In this document: positions 32,021 through 42,798 of the stretch, piece by piece
How positions within the stretch are numbered: position 1 is the first letter of the stretch
Layout: each line of letters opens with the position of its first letter
Assembly: GCA_003988855.1 (NCBI GenBank)
Contig: QYAI01000196.1
Location: 1 to 64,000 of the forward strand
DNA from: Arachnopeziza araneosa
Taxonomy: Eukaryota; Ascomycota; Leotiomycetes; Helotiales; Arachnopezizaceae
DNA: 64,000 nucleotides
Direction of reading: 5' to 3'
Notes under the pieces: model-generated
Seen by the model: the letters and a program-made list of their open reading frames with translations, nothing else
The model's database searches: none
Told to the model about the DNA's origin: nothing
Position numbers and translations under genes: made by a program

Positions 32021-33529
32021 CTAAGTCCCTTCTTCATTCAAACCTCCTTTCTTGAAACTTCCTGGCAGTAAACACCACAAAATCAGAACTACTACTATCA
32101 AAGCAAGCGCAATTGGTTGAAGCACCTGTACTCCCTTTGCTTGCGCAATCGCCCCAACCGCAAACGGAAGAATAGCACCACCACCCGATCCAGCTGCGGC
32201 CGCAAACCCAATTGCACTTACGTGAAGTCTTTGCGGTAGTAGCTTCGTCCCAACGATTATCGCTCCCGGGAACACCGGGCCTAGGAACACTCCTATAAAA
32301 GCCGCAAAAATAGCAGATGAGATGAAAGATGGGATAAGCCAGAAACACAGCTCTAATGCCATACACAAAACGAGGTATGCAGCCGTGGCCAACTTCTCGC
32401 CAAGCCGGCCTGTGATGAAGCCAAGTGAAACACGACCAACTGTGAAGCCAAGCCAGAAACCAGTTCCCACAATCCCCGATGCAAATCTTTGGCCGTGTCT
32501 CACGTTGAGCATGAAGGTGACGAGCCAGCCCCCGAACGAGACTTCGATTCCCGTGTTAAGCAGCAGAAAGAGAGCGATGAGCCAGGTGATTGGATTTTTA
32601 AGAGCTTCTCGTGTCATGGATGTGCCTTTGCTAGTATTCTCTGTTTCATCAATTATTTCAGGGTTCGAAGCTCTGAAACTGGCTCCAGTTGCGCCTCGGA
32701 ACGCATAAACACAAATGGCCCATTCGAGACCCGCCATTCCAATCTATGCTGTGTCAGATCTATCATCACTCATGAGGTGCAGAGGAATTCTCTTACCAGT
32801 ATATAATAAAACGTGTACCAAGACAGATTTCTTTGGGTGATCATTGCCGTTGCAACTACTGGTGATATCGTTGCTCCCAATCCATATGCGCCGTGCAAGA
32901 GTCCAAGCAACTCGTTCGCATTTTCCATATTCCCAATCCAGGCGTTCCATCCCCCATCTTCGAGCCCATTCCCAAATCCGACGAAGATGTAGATGACAGG
33001 GAGGACAGCAAAAGAAGGGTGGTTGCAAATGACTACATATGCAATGATCTTACTTAAAGGAGCAATACAGGCAACGCCAAGCTGTCCGAATCGATTGTGA
33101 ATTGTGTTGTTGAGGAATGCTGCCAGTACGTAGCCTGCAAACGGAGCCAGGAACACGGTGGAGATGACAGTGTAGTCCACATTGTAGTAAACTTCTAGCT
33201 TTGCAGATTGTTAGTGAAAATCAACGGTCTAATGGGATGGGAGAAAGGAAACATACGTAAGGAATTAATGCTCCGTAGGCTGCATCACTCATTCCAAGGA
33301 CAATAAAGCAGTAGAGCGCGCTTATAAAGCGAAAGGTGTTGATTTTGGGGTTGTTCCATCTCTGCAATTGTGGTCGCTCAGTGGGCTCGGGGTCAGAGGT
33401 GGTAGTGGTGGGATCGGACGATTTTTCTGTATCCGATGAGTTTCCTTTCGGTTGATCTTGTAACCCTAGGGAAGAGGGAATGAAGCCTTTATGCAAAGAT
33501 CTTTCTTCTATTTCCACGGCCTCTAGCAT
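32021..33529 (-). CDS. MFS transporter (FucP/Bsc6-like group)
   Basis: Exons 33257-33529, 32797-33198 and 32021-32743 join in phase 0 to give 465 residues. The hydrophilic head is rich in Ser, Thr and Pro (SSDTEKSSDPTTTTSDPEP). Helix 1 is FRFISALYCFIVLGMSDAAY. Later parts show VISTVFLAPFAGYVLAAFLN, HNRFGQLGVACIAPL, and FVGFGNGLEDGGWNAWIGNM with the N.....GL.HG.YGLGA pattern of this subfamily, whose relatives are annotated as bypass-of-stop-codon or sugar-permease-like. The second half contains FGGWLVTFMLNVRHGQRFA and GFTVGRVSLGFITGRLGE. Length fits 12 TM. Introns are 58 and 53 bp. Substrate unknown. Confidence 0.8.
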
Positions 33530-34967
33530 CGTAGAAATGTTAAACGAAGACGTTCTGGCTTTCAGCGGCCAAGATAAATTGACTTTGTTTGTTACACCGT
33601 ATAATTCGACAAGGGTGGGCTCGGATCTTGCTGGTTACAGTATTAGGGGGCAGGGATAGAACATCAAGGTGATCAACTATCAACCATATTATGATAGCAT
33701 TTGAGGCGGTATATCACAGAACTACTATACTTATAAACGAACGTAAGCTACTTCTATAACTGGCTCGACCCAAACCCACTCTCGTCAAATCTACACGGTC
33801 ATAGGTATCATTCCGGTGCAACTCTCGATGCCTCATGTCTTAGGCACCTGGATAGAACTGAGAATGTCGGAGATTACACGATAATAATGATCACTATCGC
33901 TATACTGCAGCTTAGGGGTACTAAGAAGCTTCTTCTCCTGCGCGGCATTTATGCCCCCACCGCAAAGCTTAGCCTTTCTGTAGCAACTTGAGAGCGAAGG
34001 GCAATTACAGCCAATTGCGACGGATCCTTGCCCGGCTCCTCATCATCACTCCGCAAATTATCAGGAAGAGCTAAGCAACTTTATGAAGAAGTATTGCACA
34101 TTAACATCATGCAAAAAGCTTACGCTCGATTATTAAGAAGCGTGTGACTCGAGAAAAGAAGAGTAGTGTAAAAAGTTATTTCCATATCACTATACCCCTC
34201 TGTACGAATATATGCTAAAACTTGTCATTACCTTTCGTCATCCGTACAGGATTGTGCCGAACACTGCCAGCCGCTTTTGTCATGTTTGTTCGTCATGTTT
34301 ATATCTCTTTGAACGGATCTTTTTCCAGCTTGATGACTTGCCTTTCTACTCTTTTCGTTCTTTGTTCCTTTGTATCCATATGCCTCATTAAATTCTAAGA
34401 GATCGATTGTATAGCTGTTTCCAGTCTCCCTTAATTCCTGAACTACGCATTCTGTCGCAAGCGGAAGGATTCGACCAGCTGAATGCAGCCAAAAGCTCAT
34501 ATAAAGAACCTATAGCCAGATCAGGAAATCAAGTCAAAGAGCTTCCGAAAGCAATATCCATAAACAGCCATAACGTGATCAATGGAATAAGCTAGTAGAA
34601 GATCAAAGAAAGCATCAGGGCATAAAAGCAGAGGAACTCGGAGCAGAGAAGAAAGCAGAGAACTAGATCAGTTCAATATTACTTCTAAGAAGATTACTTA
34701 ATTTAATTAATACAAGCTCTTATTATTTGATCAGTGAACCTTTTGATTTATATTCCCTCATTACAAAGACTCATTACTTATATGAGCAATACCTACGGCT
34801 CGATCCGTGACACATTCGCTGGTCGATCGCACGTGATAGATCGAGCTTGGGCCTAAGGCACCTACCCCACACTTTTAAAATCTTCCCAAACCCTAACTTT
34901 CTCCCCAAATTCAACATCAAACAGAGCAAGTCAGACCAACAACCAAGATAATAGACCTACTTTCAAC
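33530..34967. other. Long intergenic region with possible LTR relic
   Basis: 1.4 kb with no supported gene. Around 34760-34850 the sequence CATTACTTATATGAGCAA and TCGCACGTGAT resembles the 3' half of the LTR family at 39342-39603, but it is too degraded to be sure. A CT-rich promoter-like tract precedes 34968. Confidence 0.3.
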
Positions 34968-35398
34968 ATGTCAAGCAAAGGCAATTCCAATACTGGAAGT
35001 AATTCCAGCAGCTACACGCCTTACACTGTTAACAACACTGGTACCAATAGCCAGGTAGCTTTCCCGGCTCCTTAGACGCCAAATCAGTTTCTGATATTCA
35101 ATCGTAGGGTAACAGCTATGACAATCGCTCCCAATCTAGTGGAAACGCCTACCACTACAGCAACTCTAGTATGTCTTTCACTTTGCTCAGCAAACGACAC
35201 CTCTAATCTCCTAGCAGATGGTTCCTACTATTACAGCAATGGAGACAAATCTACCTATTACAACGATGGCCAGGGCAGCTCTACGGTTTGTATTATCTTT
35301 TCTAAATTCGACATTGTATCAATTGGCTTGCATTTGGGTTTTAGTGCTAATATTCTACATAGTACACGGATGCCAACGGCAATGTTTCCAAGAAATAG
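34968..35398 (+). CDS. Small Ser/Tyr/Asn-rich conserved-type fungal protein (83 aa, four exons)
   Basis: Exons 34968-35054, 35108-35168, 35218-35285 and 35363-35398 join in phase with GT-AG introns of 49-77 bp. The product is Ser/Asn/Tyr-rich: it begins MSSKGNSNTGSNSSSYTPY. Its central repeat-like motifs are GSYYYSNGDKSTYYNDGQGS, and it ends TYTDANGNVSKK. Each exon alone is too short to stand out, but the frame is kept across all four. GSYYYsN.DGStYYNdG-type motifs occur in a small family found across Pezizomycotina, from memory and without known function. The third exon has a TAGCAG tandem acceptor (start 35215 or 35218), which would add or remove one residue. No signal peptide or membrane helix. 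Confidence 0.7.
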
Positions 35399-36256
35399 AA
35401 AGGTCATATCATGCTAAGATCACCGTCTCCACGATAGCAGTCATTTTACAGAAGTCAATGCACGGGACGAGGCGGCTGGAAGGAAGACAAAGACACAGCG
35501 CACAATAAGGATAGTGTACTTAGAAACCTAATATGCGCCTTAATTCAGCCTGATCACGTTGTGCCATAATCTTACTTTTTACATCTAAGATTGCCTGTTC
35601 TAGATCCGAGTAATAAGAGCGCGTAGACATGGGATCTGATAACACCAGGCGCTTCCAACTTTGAAATGATTTTGAATTCCTCTTTTTCACGCTATCTTTA
35701 GTCCTGCTCCCCCTGCATGTTTGAGACCTTTTTGAAAACGGAACTTCAAAGCTGTGTTACTGCATAATGGTTATGACTGAAAGCGTAGTCACCTCACTCC
35801 TCAAAGGGTTTTAAAATCATCTAAACCTGGGACGCGCACTGTCTTATCGCTGGTCTCGCCTAAAGCTCCTCTCCTCTCCACGCCCTTCTTGTAATCGAAA
35901 ATCTCCTTGACATTAGGGTAAGTGGCATAGTATCACGGCATTGAACTTTGCCGTGATAATGATTGAGCTAGGTTGCATGCTGACCAAGTCTGGGCAATAG
36001 TAGTCATTTTGCTCATTCTTCCGATTACTTGTATAGCTTAGTAAGATATGTAGGCTGGGGATCGTGAGGGTGAAATGTGTTTGAATACTGTGTTCTAATA
36101 AAAACTAGGGCTCTTTGAGGGCGCCGTTCAGTCATGGACAAAGTTTTTCAAGCTAACTTATGGTAGAGGAGGCGACAGTCTTGTCTGGAGAACCGAGAAA
36201 TACAGGAGTGCTCCATGGTAATATATTTCCAATGAATCTCACGAGATCTCGCCATC
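35399..36256. other. Intergenic region
   Basis: 860 bp between convergent genes. No gene or repeat recognised. Confidence 0.35.
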
Positions 36257-36909
36257 TCAGTTCATGTCTATGGATATATCTGCACCACTCATCTCAATGT
36301 CCTTGCCTTCTTGATCCTTCTTCTTCGTCTCTTTCGTCGGGGTTTTCTCTTCTGCTTCACTCATTACTACATCTTCACTTTCATCATCTGCATCGCCATC
36401 AATAAATTGAGAACCCCACTGGTAATCTGGGTTCTCCTTCTTCGATTTCTTTAGTTCTGTTACTCCCAGAGTTAGCTACAAGTTCCAAGAAGAAAGACAC
36501 TAGCTTGAACACAAATCGGTTCCCAAACAAAAATGAGACGTAGCACTTGGCATAAAGATAAGAAATTCTGCGTACTCCGCCGCTTTTGAGTTTCTACCTC
36601 CTTTGACTCCATCATTGGACGTGTTGGTTGTGGTCCCGGCTTAGCAACTGTTGGGAGAGGTTTCCTGCCCGCTGATGGGAGTTTTAACAAGCTGCATTTA
36701 GTTGAAGGTCTACTATTTTGCACTAGATGAAGATATACCCAGATAAACTTACCTGATTGAAAGAGGGAAGACAAAGGTGAGGAGAGACCTGTTGGAGAAC
36801 TTTGTTTTTGATTGCTCTGAGGTCGTTTCCACAACTCACGCTTGACACGTTTTCGCGGTGGAGAATTGTCTGACTTTACCAATGTTAGCATGGTGTAGGG
36901 TTCTTGCAT
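36257..36909 (-). CDS. Hypothetical nuclear-type protein, acidic C-terminus
   Basis: Exons 36753-36909, 36547-36671 and 36257-36475 join in phase to give 166 residues. The N-terminal part is basic, with a clear nuclear-localisation-like cluster (SPPRKRVKRELWKRPQSN). The middle is Pro/Lys-rich (AGRKPLPTVAKPGPQPT). The last exon begins LTLGVTELKKSKKENPDYQW and becomes strongly acidic (DGDADDESEDVVMSEAEEK). No domain recognised; a chromatin or nucleolar role would fit the charge pattern but is a guess. A short upstream exon (ATG GCA at 37013-37018 with a GTAAGT donor) could supply an alternative start, giving Met-Ala before this frame. Confidence 0.5.
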
Positions 36910-38134
36910 GACAGCACGCTGTCACATCGTCGTAGTGGCGATAACAAAAGATCCAATGTTGTAGAAGGAGAGCGGGAGCTCTGTGCATAATAAAGAATGA
37001 TTTAACTTACTGCCATCTTGATTGCGAATGAGTTAGCGGTCTTGGAGGATGCGGTCAGCAACTTCGCACCCTCATCGTTGTTTGTTTACCTTACTTGGCT
37101 TAGCGAAATTAAGCGAGTGAAATGGAACCCAGTCTGTGGACGAATTGGGAAGGAGGAGCAGCTGGAGTGCGTAAAAGAGGGTTTTTACATGAGATACTTT
37201 TCTGAAGAATCAACATCCTTTTACCTACCCATCAATATCATTCCTTTTTCTCAGTCTGAAACAAAACTTCGAAAGAAAGTCAAAACCGTTGAAAGGTTGC
37301 CACAAGCCATCATTTTGAATCTAGAGAAATAAGAAGAAGGAAATTAAGAGGGGAAAAGACGAAAGAAAATTGGCCACACGAGATGGGTTTCATTATCTAA
37401 CCTCAAAATTAAGCTTCTCCATCCTACAGCAATAAGAACACTGACCCGCAAAACAAGCTGAAGTCTTGTACCCGCAACAAGGGACCTTGCTGTGGCAGAG
37501 TATCCTTGGGGTATCTTGAGAAACATTTCACTTAAACTATAAATGTGAACGCGATCTATAGACCATTTGACAGCCTCATTTATCTACCCAATTCCGTCTT
37601 ATATTGAACCATTCTCTAGCTCATAAGCTCTTGTAAAAGAACTTTGATACGGAAGACTAAGAATGGCTTGAGAGGATGTCATGGTTGAAACTTGCCTAGT
37701 AGGGAATGGCTGAGGGAACATTTGTACCTACGGAATGTTGAAGAATTAGCAAAGAGGCAGTGCTAAAACAAGGCTGAATTTAACCCAATGTCTTACCTTG
37801 CTTGAAAGTACTTACGAAACTACAGCTTCGCCTTGCCATTCCGCACCTGGGACTGGCTGAGCCACCACCCACGTGACATTCTCTTTCAGCTCGTGGCCCG
37901 TGCACATTGCCTGCTATCCACGGCAATCAGCTCTCGCTATAAATATGTATTCAACTCACACACCTCGCATATCTATGTGAGTCAAGAATATGAAGCATTC
38001 TATTTTTTCTATAAAGCTTCCGTGTGCCTTGTAAAGCGGGACGAAGCTCAGATTTGACAAGACCAATCAGGAACAGATCAGATATCTAGCCTCAAGAAGC
38101 CCAACTTCATTTTCAGCTCAATCTCGAACTCAAG
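36910..38134. other. Intergenic region
   Basis: 1.2 kb between divergent genes. A 104-codon plus-strand frame at 37018-37332 has no recognised motif and is not called. Probably promoter sequence for both neighbours. Confidence 0.3.
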
Positions 38135-38803
38135 ATGGCATTCCTGTCGAGGATCTTCAAAAAATCTAGCAAAAAATCTTCAGCTGCCTCAAATGTCTCA
38201 TCGTCTGATGGTAGCACCGCACCACCTTCCTCTCCACCCCAAACTACCACACGCAATCCTGACGCCCCGTTGACCAACGCCGACAAGTTCTCCTTCCTCC
38301 AAGAGCTTACAGAAAGTGAGAAGCATCGTTTCAAGACTTTCTACGAACACCTTTTCAATGTCTATTCTCACCTCAAAGCTCAGAACTGCCCGGATGAAGT
38401 CTGTGATGCGGGGCTCTTTCACTCCATCTACGGGACTGAATTCTACCGCTTTCAGAACAATCGTATCACGAGAGATATAGTACGGGGCATCATTGGTGAC
38501 TATGCCGAGGAACTGGTTTATATCTTCTGCACGAGCAGACCAAGATTCCGGGTTATTGTGGAGAATAGGCTAGGCTTGAGTAATCAGATGGTCTTGGATC
38601 TATGTCATGTGGAGTTTGCGAATTTGTGGGACCAGAATGAGAAACATCAATGTGATAGGCAGTTGAAGATTTTGAGAGAGACAATTGTAAAAGTACAGAG
38701 TGGCGGACAAGTGGGTGTTAGCGGGCGGGTGGAGGGGAGCGGCCAAGTGGTTGATAGCGGGAAAGTAGATGGCACTGGACAAGTGGATGGTACAACTAAT
38801 TAA
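38135..38803 (+). CDS. DUF6817-like protein
   Basis: A single exon of 222 residues. After a Ser/Pro-rich head (residues 1-45) comes a helical domain with HRFKTFYEHLFNVYSHLKAQ, then CPDEVCDAGLFHSIYGTEFY, RDIVRGIIGDYAEELVYIFC, and VLDLCHVEFANLWDQ. The GLFHSiYGTE core with preceding HL..vy..L is what I associate with DUF6817, an uncharacterised helical family found in bacteria and fungi. The His and acidic residues suggest a possible metal-dependent site, unproven. The C-terminal 35 residues are five degenerate copies of a GQV.GS/T-type repeat (for example SGGQVGVSGRVEGSGQVVDS), unlikely to be folded. Start at 38135 has aagATGGC context. Confidence 0.7.
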   Translation: MAFLSRIFKKSSKKSSAASNVSSSDGSTAPPSSPPQTTTRNPDAPLTNADKFSFLQELTESEKHRFKTFYEHLFNVYSHLKAQNCPDEVCDAGLFHSIYGTEFYRFQNNRITRDIVRGIIGDYAEELVYIFCTSRPRFRVIVENRLGLSNQMVLDLCHVEFANLWDQNEKHQCDRQLKILRETIVKVQSGGQVGVSGRVEGSGQVVDSGKVDGTGQVDGTTN

Positions 38804-39336
38804 GTCCTTAATTAGTAATGAATATACAAAGTTTGATGCCGATATTAATGGTTACTTAACGTATTTTCTTTGCAAGACTGGAAAGAAGGTATGGTAAAGA
38901 ATTTAATCTGATGGTGCCTTGATCGCTCAGTGCTCTAGCACAAATTTGTTGCTCAATACCATTGTATCAAAATTGTTAGTCTGGTAAAGGTGAGCTCACC
39001 TAACCATGATTGGCGTAGTAAAGCTGAAGAAGCTCTGTGAAAGCAATCTATTTGAACGACAAAATTACCAAGACAGACAAGAAGTTTGTGAGCCCTAAAA
39101 ATTCATCAAGGCCATTTGTCAGCTTCAGCTTCGAGGATACCAACAATAAGGAATCAATTCCAGCCTTGTAAGCGATGCTCAATTGCGGCACGGCGGCAGC
39201 CCTTGTCCCATATACCAGATCGAGTTTATGGTCCGGGTAAGGGACTAGGGGCCGGGTTCTCTTATTCGAGATCCTAGCGGTCCAATAACAGTTTGACCGG
39301 AAAGGTGGAGGGCCCGATGTCGATATCGGGAACATC
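38804..39336. other. Intergenic region
   Basis: 530 bp upstream of the solo LTR. I looked for the missing 5' half of the neighbouring HET gene here and did not find it. Confidence 0.35.
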
Positions 39337-39341
39337 TCGAC

Positions 39342-39603
39342 TGTTACGGTGACCCACAGGTTGCCGGAAGTTGAGATCGAGTATCAAGGTAAGGGAACGC
39401 GAGTGTGGGGAATGAGCAGTTGGTATCAATGCAGTCCGATTGATAAGTTAAGTTGAGCACGAAGCTCCTATCTAGAATGGAGGAGGACATTACTTATACA
39501 GAGCTTCGTCCTTTCAGAAGAATCGGATGAATCGCATGAATCGCCAGAGCGATTCATCGATTCATCACCTGATCGCACGTGATCCTTTGTCTCATTCGTA
39601 ACA
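39342..39603. repeat. Solo LTR, family B, with 5-bp target duplication
   Basis: 262 bp bounded by TGTTACGG and CGTAACA, inverted terminal hexamers of LTR type. The flanks TCGAC (39337-39341) and TCGAC (39604-39608) are identical, a perfect 5-bp target duplication. A related copy lies at 54084-54370. Internal landmarks are GTTAAGTTGAGCACGAAGCT and an inverted ATCGCC.AGCGAT-like stem before the 3' end. No internal retroelement sequence is present, so this is an LTR-LTR recombination product. Confidence 0.85.
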
Positions 39604-40753
39604 TCGACCTGAGAAGGAGATGCGTTAATCTGATTTCAAGGTTGTGTACATATCGAAACGCACCTGATGGTACGGGGAAAACTTCTACATCAAGAAGAGT
39701 ATTTGTCGAGTTTGATAGATAACACCCTTCGACCTTGATGCGGCTCCTTCGATGCTGGCAGGAGTCTCTCGCACAGAGAGCGACGCCGACGTTGAACAAG
39801 ATTCTCTCAAACTCGTCCCGCTTCGAAGCGACCAATCCGCTCGATCATATCTACGCATTCCTGGGCCATCCGGCTGCTAAATCGAGAGATGGCAAGTCCG
39901 ATATCTTGGAAGCAGACTACACTATTAGTATAGAAGAAGTCTGTCAACGACTCGCACAAAATCTCTACCACCGAGACCAGTCCCTCGATTTCCTCTGCAC
40001 CATCTCCCACTTTACACCAAACGACATGGAAGACTCCCTGTCCTGGCTACCCAACGTACACAGAGCAAAAACAGCGCATTCCATGGACCATCAAAGCTGG
40101 AACGCCGACCTCTCCGCAGAGACTAATTTCCCCAAGGCCATTTTGTAGGCGAACATGCTCCGCTGCTGGAGTCTCATATTCGATCCCGTCGACGTGTATT
40201 CCGAGAAGTTCGGGTGGGATCTCTTCGACGTGAAGAACCACATGACGGTGGAGACGTGTTGGGATTTGCAGAACGCGGCCCTGGCACAGACGGACCCCGG
40301 AGATCGACTCCACGCGTTCATGAGGACGTTGGTAGGGGGAATCTACACGGGGGCATCGCGCCTCTGAAGCGAGATTTCCAGTCCTACTGCTGCGAGAAAA
40401 CCCCATGGGATTTTTGCTCTCGCATTGGATTAGACAATCTAAACAATGAGCAAGCCTCTCCGGTCGGCGGCAATTGGATACAATTTGAGAGAGAGGCATA
40501 CACTAGTATGCAAGGACGACGATTCTTCATCACAAAAAGCGGCCAGTTGGGTCTCGGGCCCTCTTTTCTTGGAGAAGGTGATGTCTGCTGTATCCTCCTG
40601 GGATGTCGAATGCCACTTGTGCTCCGTCCGATGCTGACACAGGGCCAACTTAAGGTTCTTGGGCCGAGTTACATTGACGGTGCCATGTATTGGGAGCAAA
40701 TCGAGCAGCACGCCAAGTCCATCTCAGACTTGGATGAGATTATATTGGTGTAA
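39604..40753 (+). pseudogene. HET-domain family gene, 3' remnant
   Basis: The plus strand encodes the region downstream of a HET domain. SSRFEATNPLDHIYAFLGHP is the usual ..T.P.D.iYa.LG signature. Then come YTISIEEVCQRLAQNL, and after a break the standard HET-family C-terminus with GRRFFITKSGQLGLGPSFLG, EGDVCCILLGCRMPLVLRP and LGPSYIDGAMYW. The frame is interrupted by a TAG at 40146-40148, after which the same frame continues to about 40366. A one-base frameshift near 40350-40370 then moves it to the final frame ending at 40753. The HET domain itself is missing. A solo LTR sits immediately upstream with its target duplication touching this remnant. Confidence 0.75.
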
Positions 40754-41072
40754 GAAAAGATTTATGAATGAAAAACTTGGTTTAAGAGTTTTATCCGGGT
40801 TGCTCTTCCTCAATATAATGATGCATAATAGGCCGAGAAATGTGGGTTATAAATACACTTTTGAGATGTGAAAAATCGATTCAAGGCTACAGTCGAGCCT
40901 AATGCTCCCACTTAGCTACTCTAGCTGGGCCGCAGATCATGCTCAAAGACAGACCTCTCTCTCACTCCCCCAACCAAACACTCCAGATCGATTCTGTTTC
41001 ACTCAAAGCACCTGTAAATCAAGGAAAATAAAACACTTAAAGAAAGTAATCACGCCTCTTCCACGGCCCAGC
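40754..41072. other. Intergenic region
   Basis: About 320 bp between the HET remnant and the convergent secreted-protein gene. Nothing recognised. Confidence 0.35.
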
Positions 41073-42798
41073 TCACGAAGCTGTAACCGTAATGGTAACG
41101 ACAGCCACGCTACTTGTCGCCGTCACCCCGGCTGTACAGCTCGCCGTGTTCGTGACGATTGGCTCGGTCCAGGACACGACCGGACAATTGGGCAGGAAAT
41201 TACCCCAGATGTCGAGGGGTTCAAAGGAGATCACGGCACCCGTGGGGGCATCGAGGTTGGAGATCGGGACGGTGAATCCTGCATCGTTGTCGAGGAGGAA
41301 GCAGTAACGTGAGTTGCTAGCTTTGTTAGTACAATATTTTCGAGGGGAGGGTGAAAGAGAAGGGGAGCATACTCTTGAAGAACCTCGCATCCCACGGCGG
41401 TGTAAAAGTCAGTCGCATTAGCAACCGTCTCTATGATTGGCATATCTGCTCCAGTGACCGGGATAGCAGGGCAATAAAACCATTGGGATGCCCAGACCCA
41501 CGTCTGTCCATCGGTCAGTACGTTGACCAGTCCATCATTGTCGCAGAACATGTTATAGTAGCTGCCTCCGCCGGAGAGGGCGGTGCTGGAGCAGAAGAAG
41601 GAGCCGCTGGTGTAGGTGATGGTCAGATTCACACCCCAGGCGCTGTCGTAATAAAAATCGCCGATAGTGTAGGATTCTGGGACGGGACAGTCGTTTCCCC
41701 AAGGGTTGGGTATTCCCCCTGAAGTTTGTGAGGGGAGTGGGGGGGCCGTGGAGGTTCCCGAGACGTAGATAGTGGTCGTAGAGTCTGTGGGTGGGGGTGG
41801 CACGTAGATGATGGTTGTTGAGACTGGCGGTGGCACATAGACCCATGTTGTTGTTGTGGGTTCCGGCCAGGTTTGGGTTGGACTCCATCCCCAGACTGTA
41901 CTCGTCACTGGAGGGGGTGACCATGGTGGCGGGCTAGGATAATATGTTACGGTGACGATGGACACGGGATTCGTCCAGGAGGAAGGAGGTCGAGGTCTCC
42001 ATGTAGTTGGCGGGCTGGGTCTATAAGTCTCCGTAAAGGTTGGTCGTGGCCTCCAGGAAGACCTATAAGTTGTTGATGGAATCCATGAGGAAGAGTATGG
42101 CGGTGACGGCCTGTAGGTTGATGTTGGTCTCCATGTAGAGGAATCGGGTGGCGAAGGCCGGTAAGTGGAAGTAGGGTCTGGTCTGTACGTGCTCGAATGG
42201 GTAGGATCCGGTCTATACGTGCTCGAATGGGTAGGATCCGGTCTATACGTAGACGTAGGATCCGGTCTATACGTGCTCGAATGGGTAGGNTCCGGNCTAT
42301 ACGTAGACGTAGGGTCTGGTCTGTACGTGCTCGAATGGGTAGGCTCCGGTCTATACGTAGACGTAGGGTCTGGTCTGTACGTGCTCGAATGGACGTAGGN
42401 TCTGGTCTGTACGTGCTCGANTGGGTAGGATCTGGTCTGTACGTGCTCGAGTGGGTAGGATCTGGTCTATACGTGCTCGAATGGGGAGGATCTGGCCTAT
42501 ACGTGCTCGAATGGGGAGGATCTGGCCTATATGTGCTTGAAGGCGGCCGAGGAGGGTCTGATGAACGAGGAGGACTTGGCTTCTCTGTTGATTGTGGTCT
42601 TACGGTGCCCGATGAGTGGGTGGGAACATCCACACTCACGACAGGCACGTCCCTCTTTATATCTTGAACGCTTTCAAGAACAATCCCTTCCAAAGAAGAG
42701 TCACCAACCGCGTCCCGCAAAGCTTTGAGGTTTTGCGGGAGGCAGTTGGTGAGCCCGCATAGCAGAGCGATTACGACGAGAAAACTGTCCGTCTTCAT
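41073..42798 (-). CDS. Secreted Pro/Thr/Ser-rich repeat protein with Cys-rich C-terminal domain
   Basis: Exons 41373-42798 and 41073-41316 join at a 56-bp intron (GA|C). The start at 42798 gives a signal peptide (MKTDSFLVVIALLCGLTNC). The middle is a tandem array of STYRPDPTHS-like decapeptides and shorter STYRPDPT units, followed by Pro/Thr-rich spacers (TTTTWVYVPPPVSTTIIYVP). The C-ter 180 residues hold a globular domain with about eight Cys (NDCPVPESYTIGDFYYDSAW, SSTALSGGGSYYNMFCDNDG, NSRYCFLLDNDAGFTVPISN). Family unknown; it looks like a cell-wall or secreted surface protein. The array contains four ambiguous bases and one 32-bp unit (42381-42412) that shifts the frame by two, so the gene reads through only if that unit is 30 bp. 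Total length minus two bases is exactly in frame (about 555 residues). Confidence 0.7.
42165..42540 (-). repeat. Coding minisatellite, 30-bp and 24-bp units
   Basis: About a dozen units built on CTGTACGTGCTCGAATGGGT (plus-strand view). The 30-bp form encodes ten residues and the 24-bp form, where GTGCTCGAATGG is replaced by GTAGAC, encodes eight. Ns at 42290, 42296, 42400 and 42421 and the hybrid 32-bp unit at 42381-42412 suggest unresolved allele or assembly differences. Confidence 0.8.

Noticed and set aside
18599..33529. Secondary-metabolite gene cluster
   Set aside because: Transporters, a methyltransferase and an oxidase are present, but there is no PKS, NRPS, terpene cyclase or pathway regulator, and HET/Clr5 genes interrupt the run.
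36547..36753. Alternative acceptor at AAATGCAG in the nuclear-type protein gene
   Set aside because: It leads to a stop at once; the CATCAG acceptor at 36671 keeps the frame.
42165..42540. Possible CRISPR-like array
   Set aside because: Units are contiguous with no unique spacers and code for a peptide repeat; the organism is a fungus.
42165..42667. Plus-strand ORFs rich in GSGLYVLEWV or RIRSIRAR repeats
   Set aside because: Produced by reading the coding minisatellite of the secreted protein on the wrong strand.
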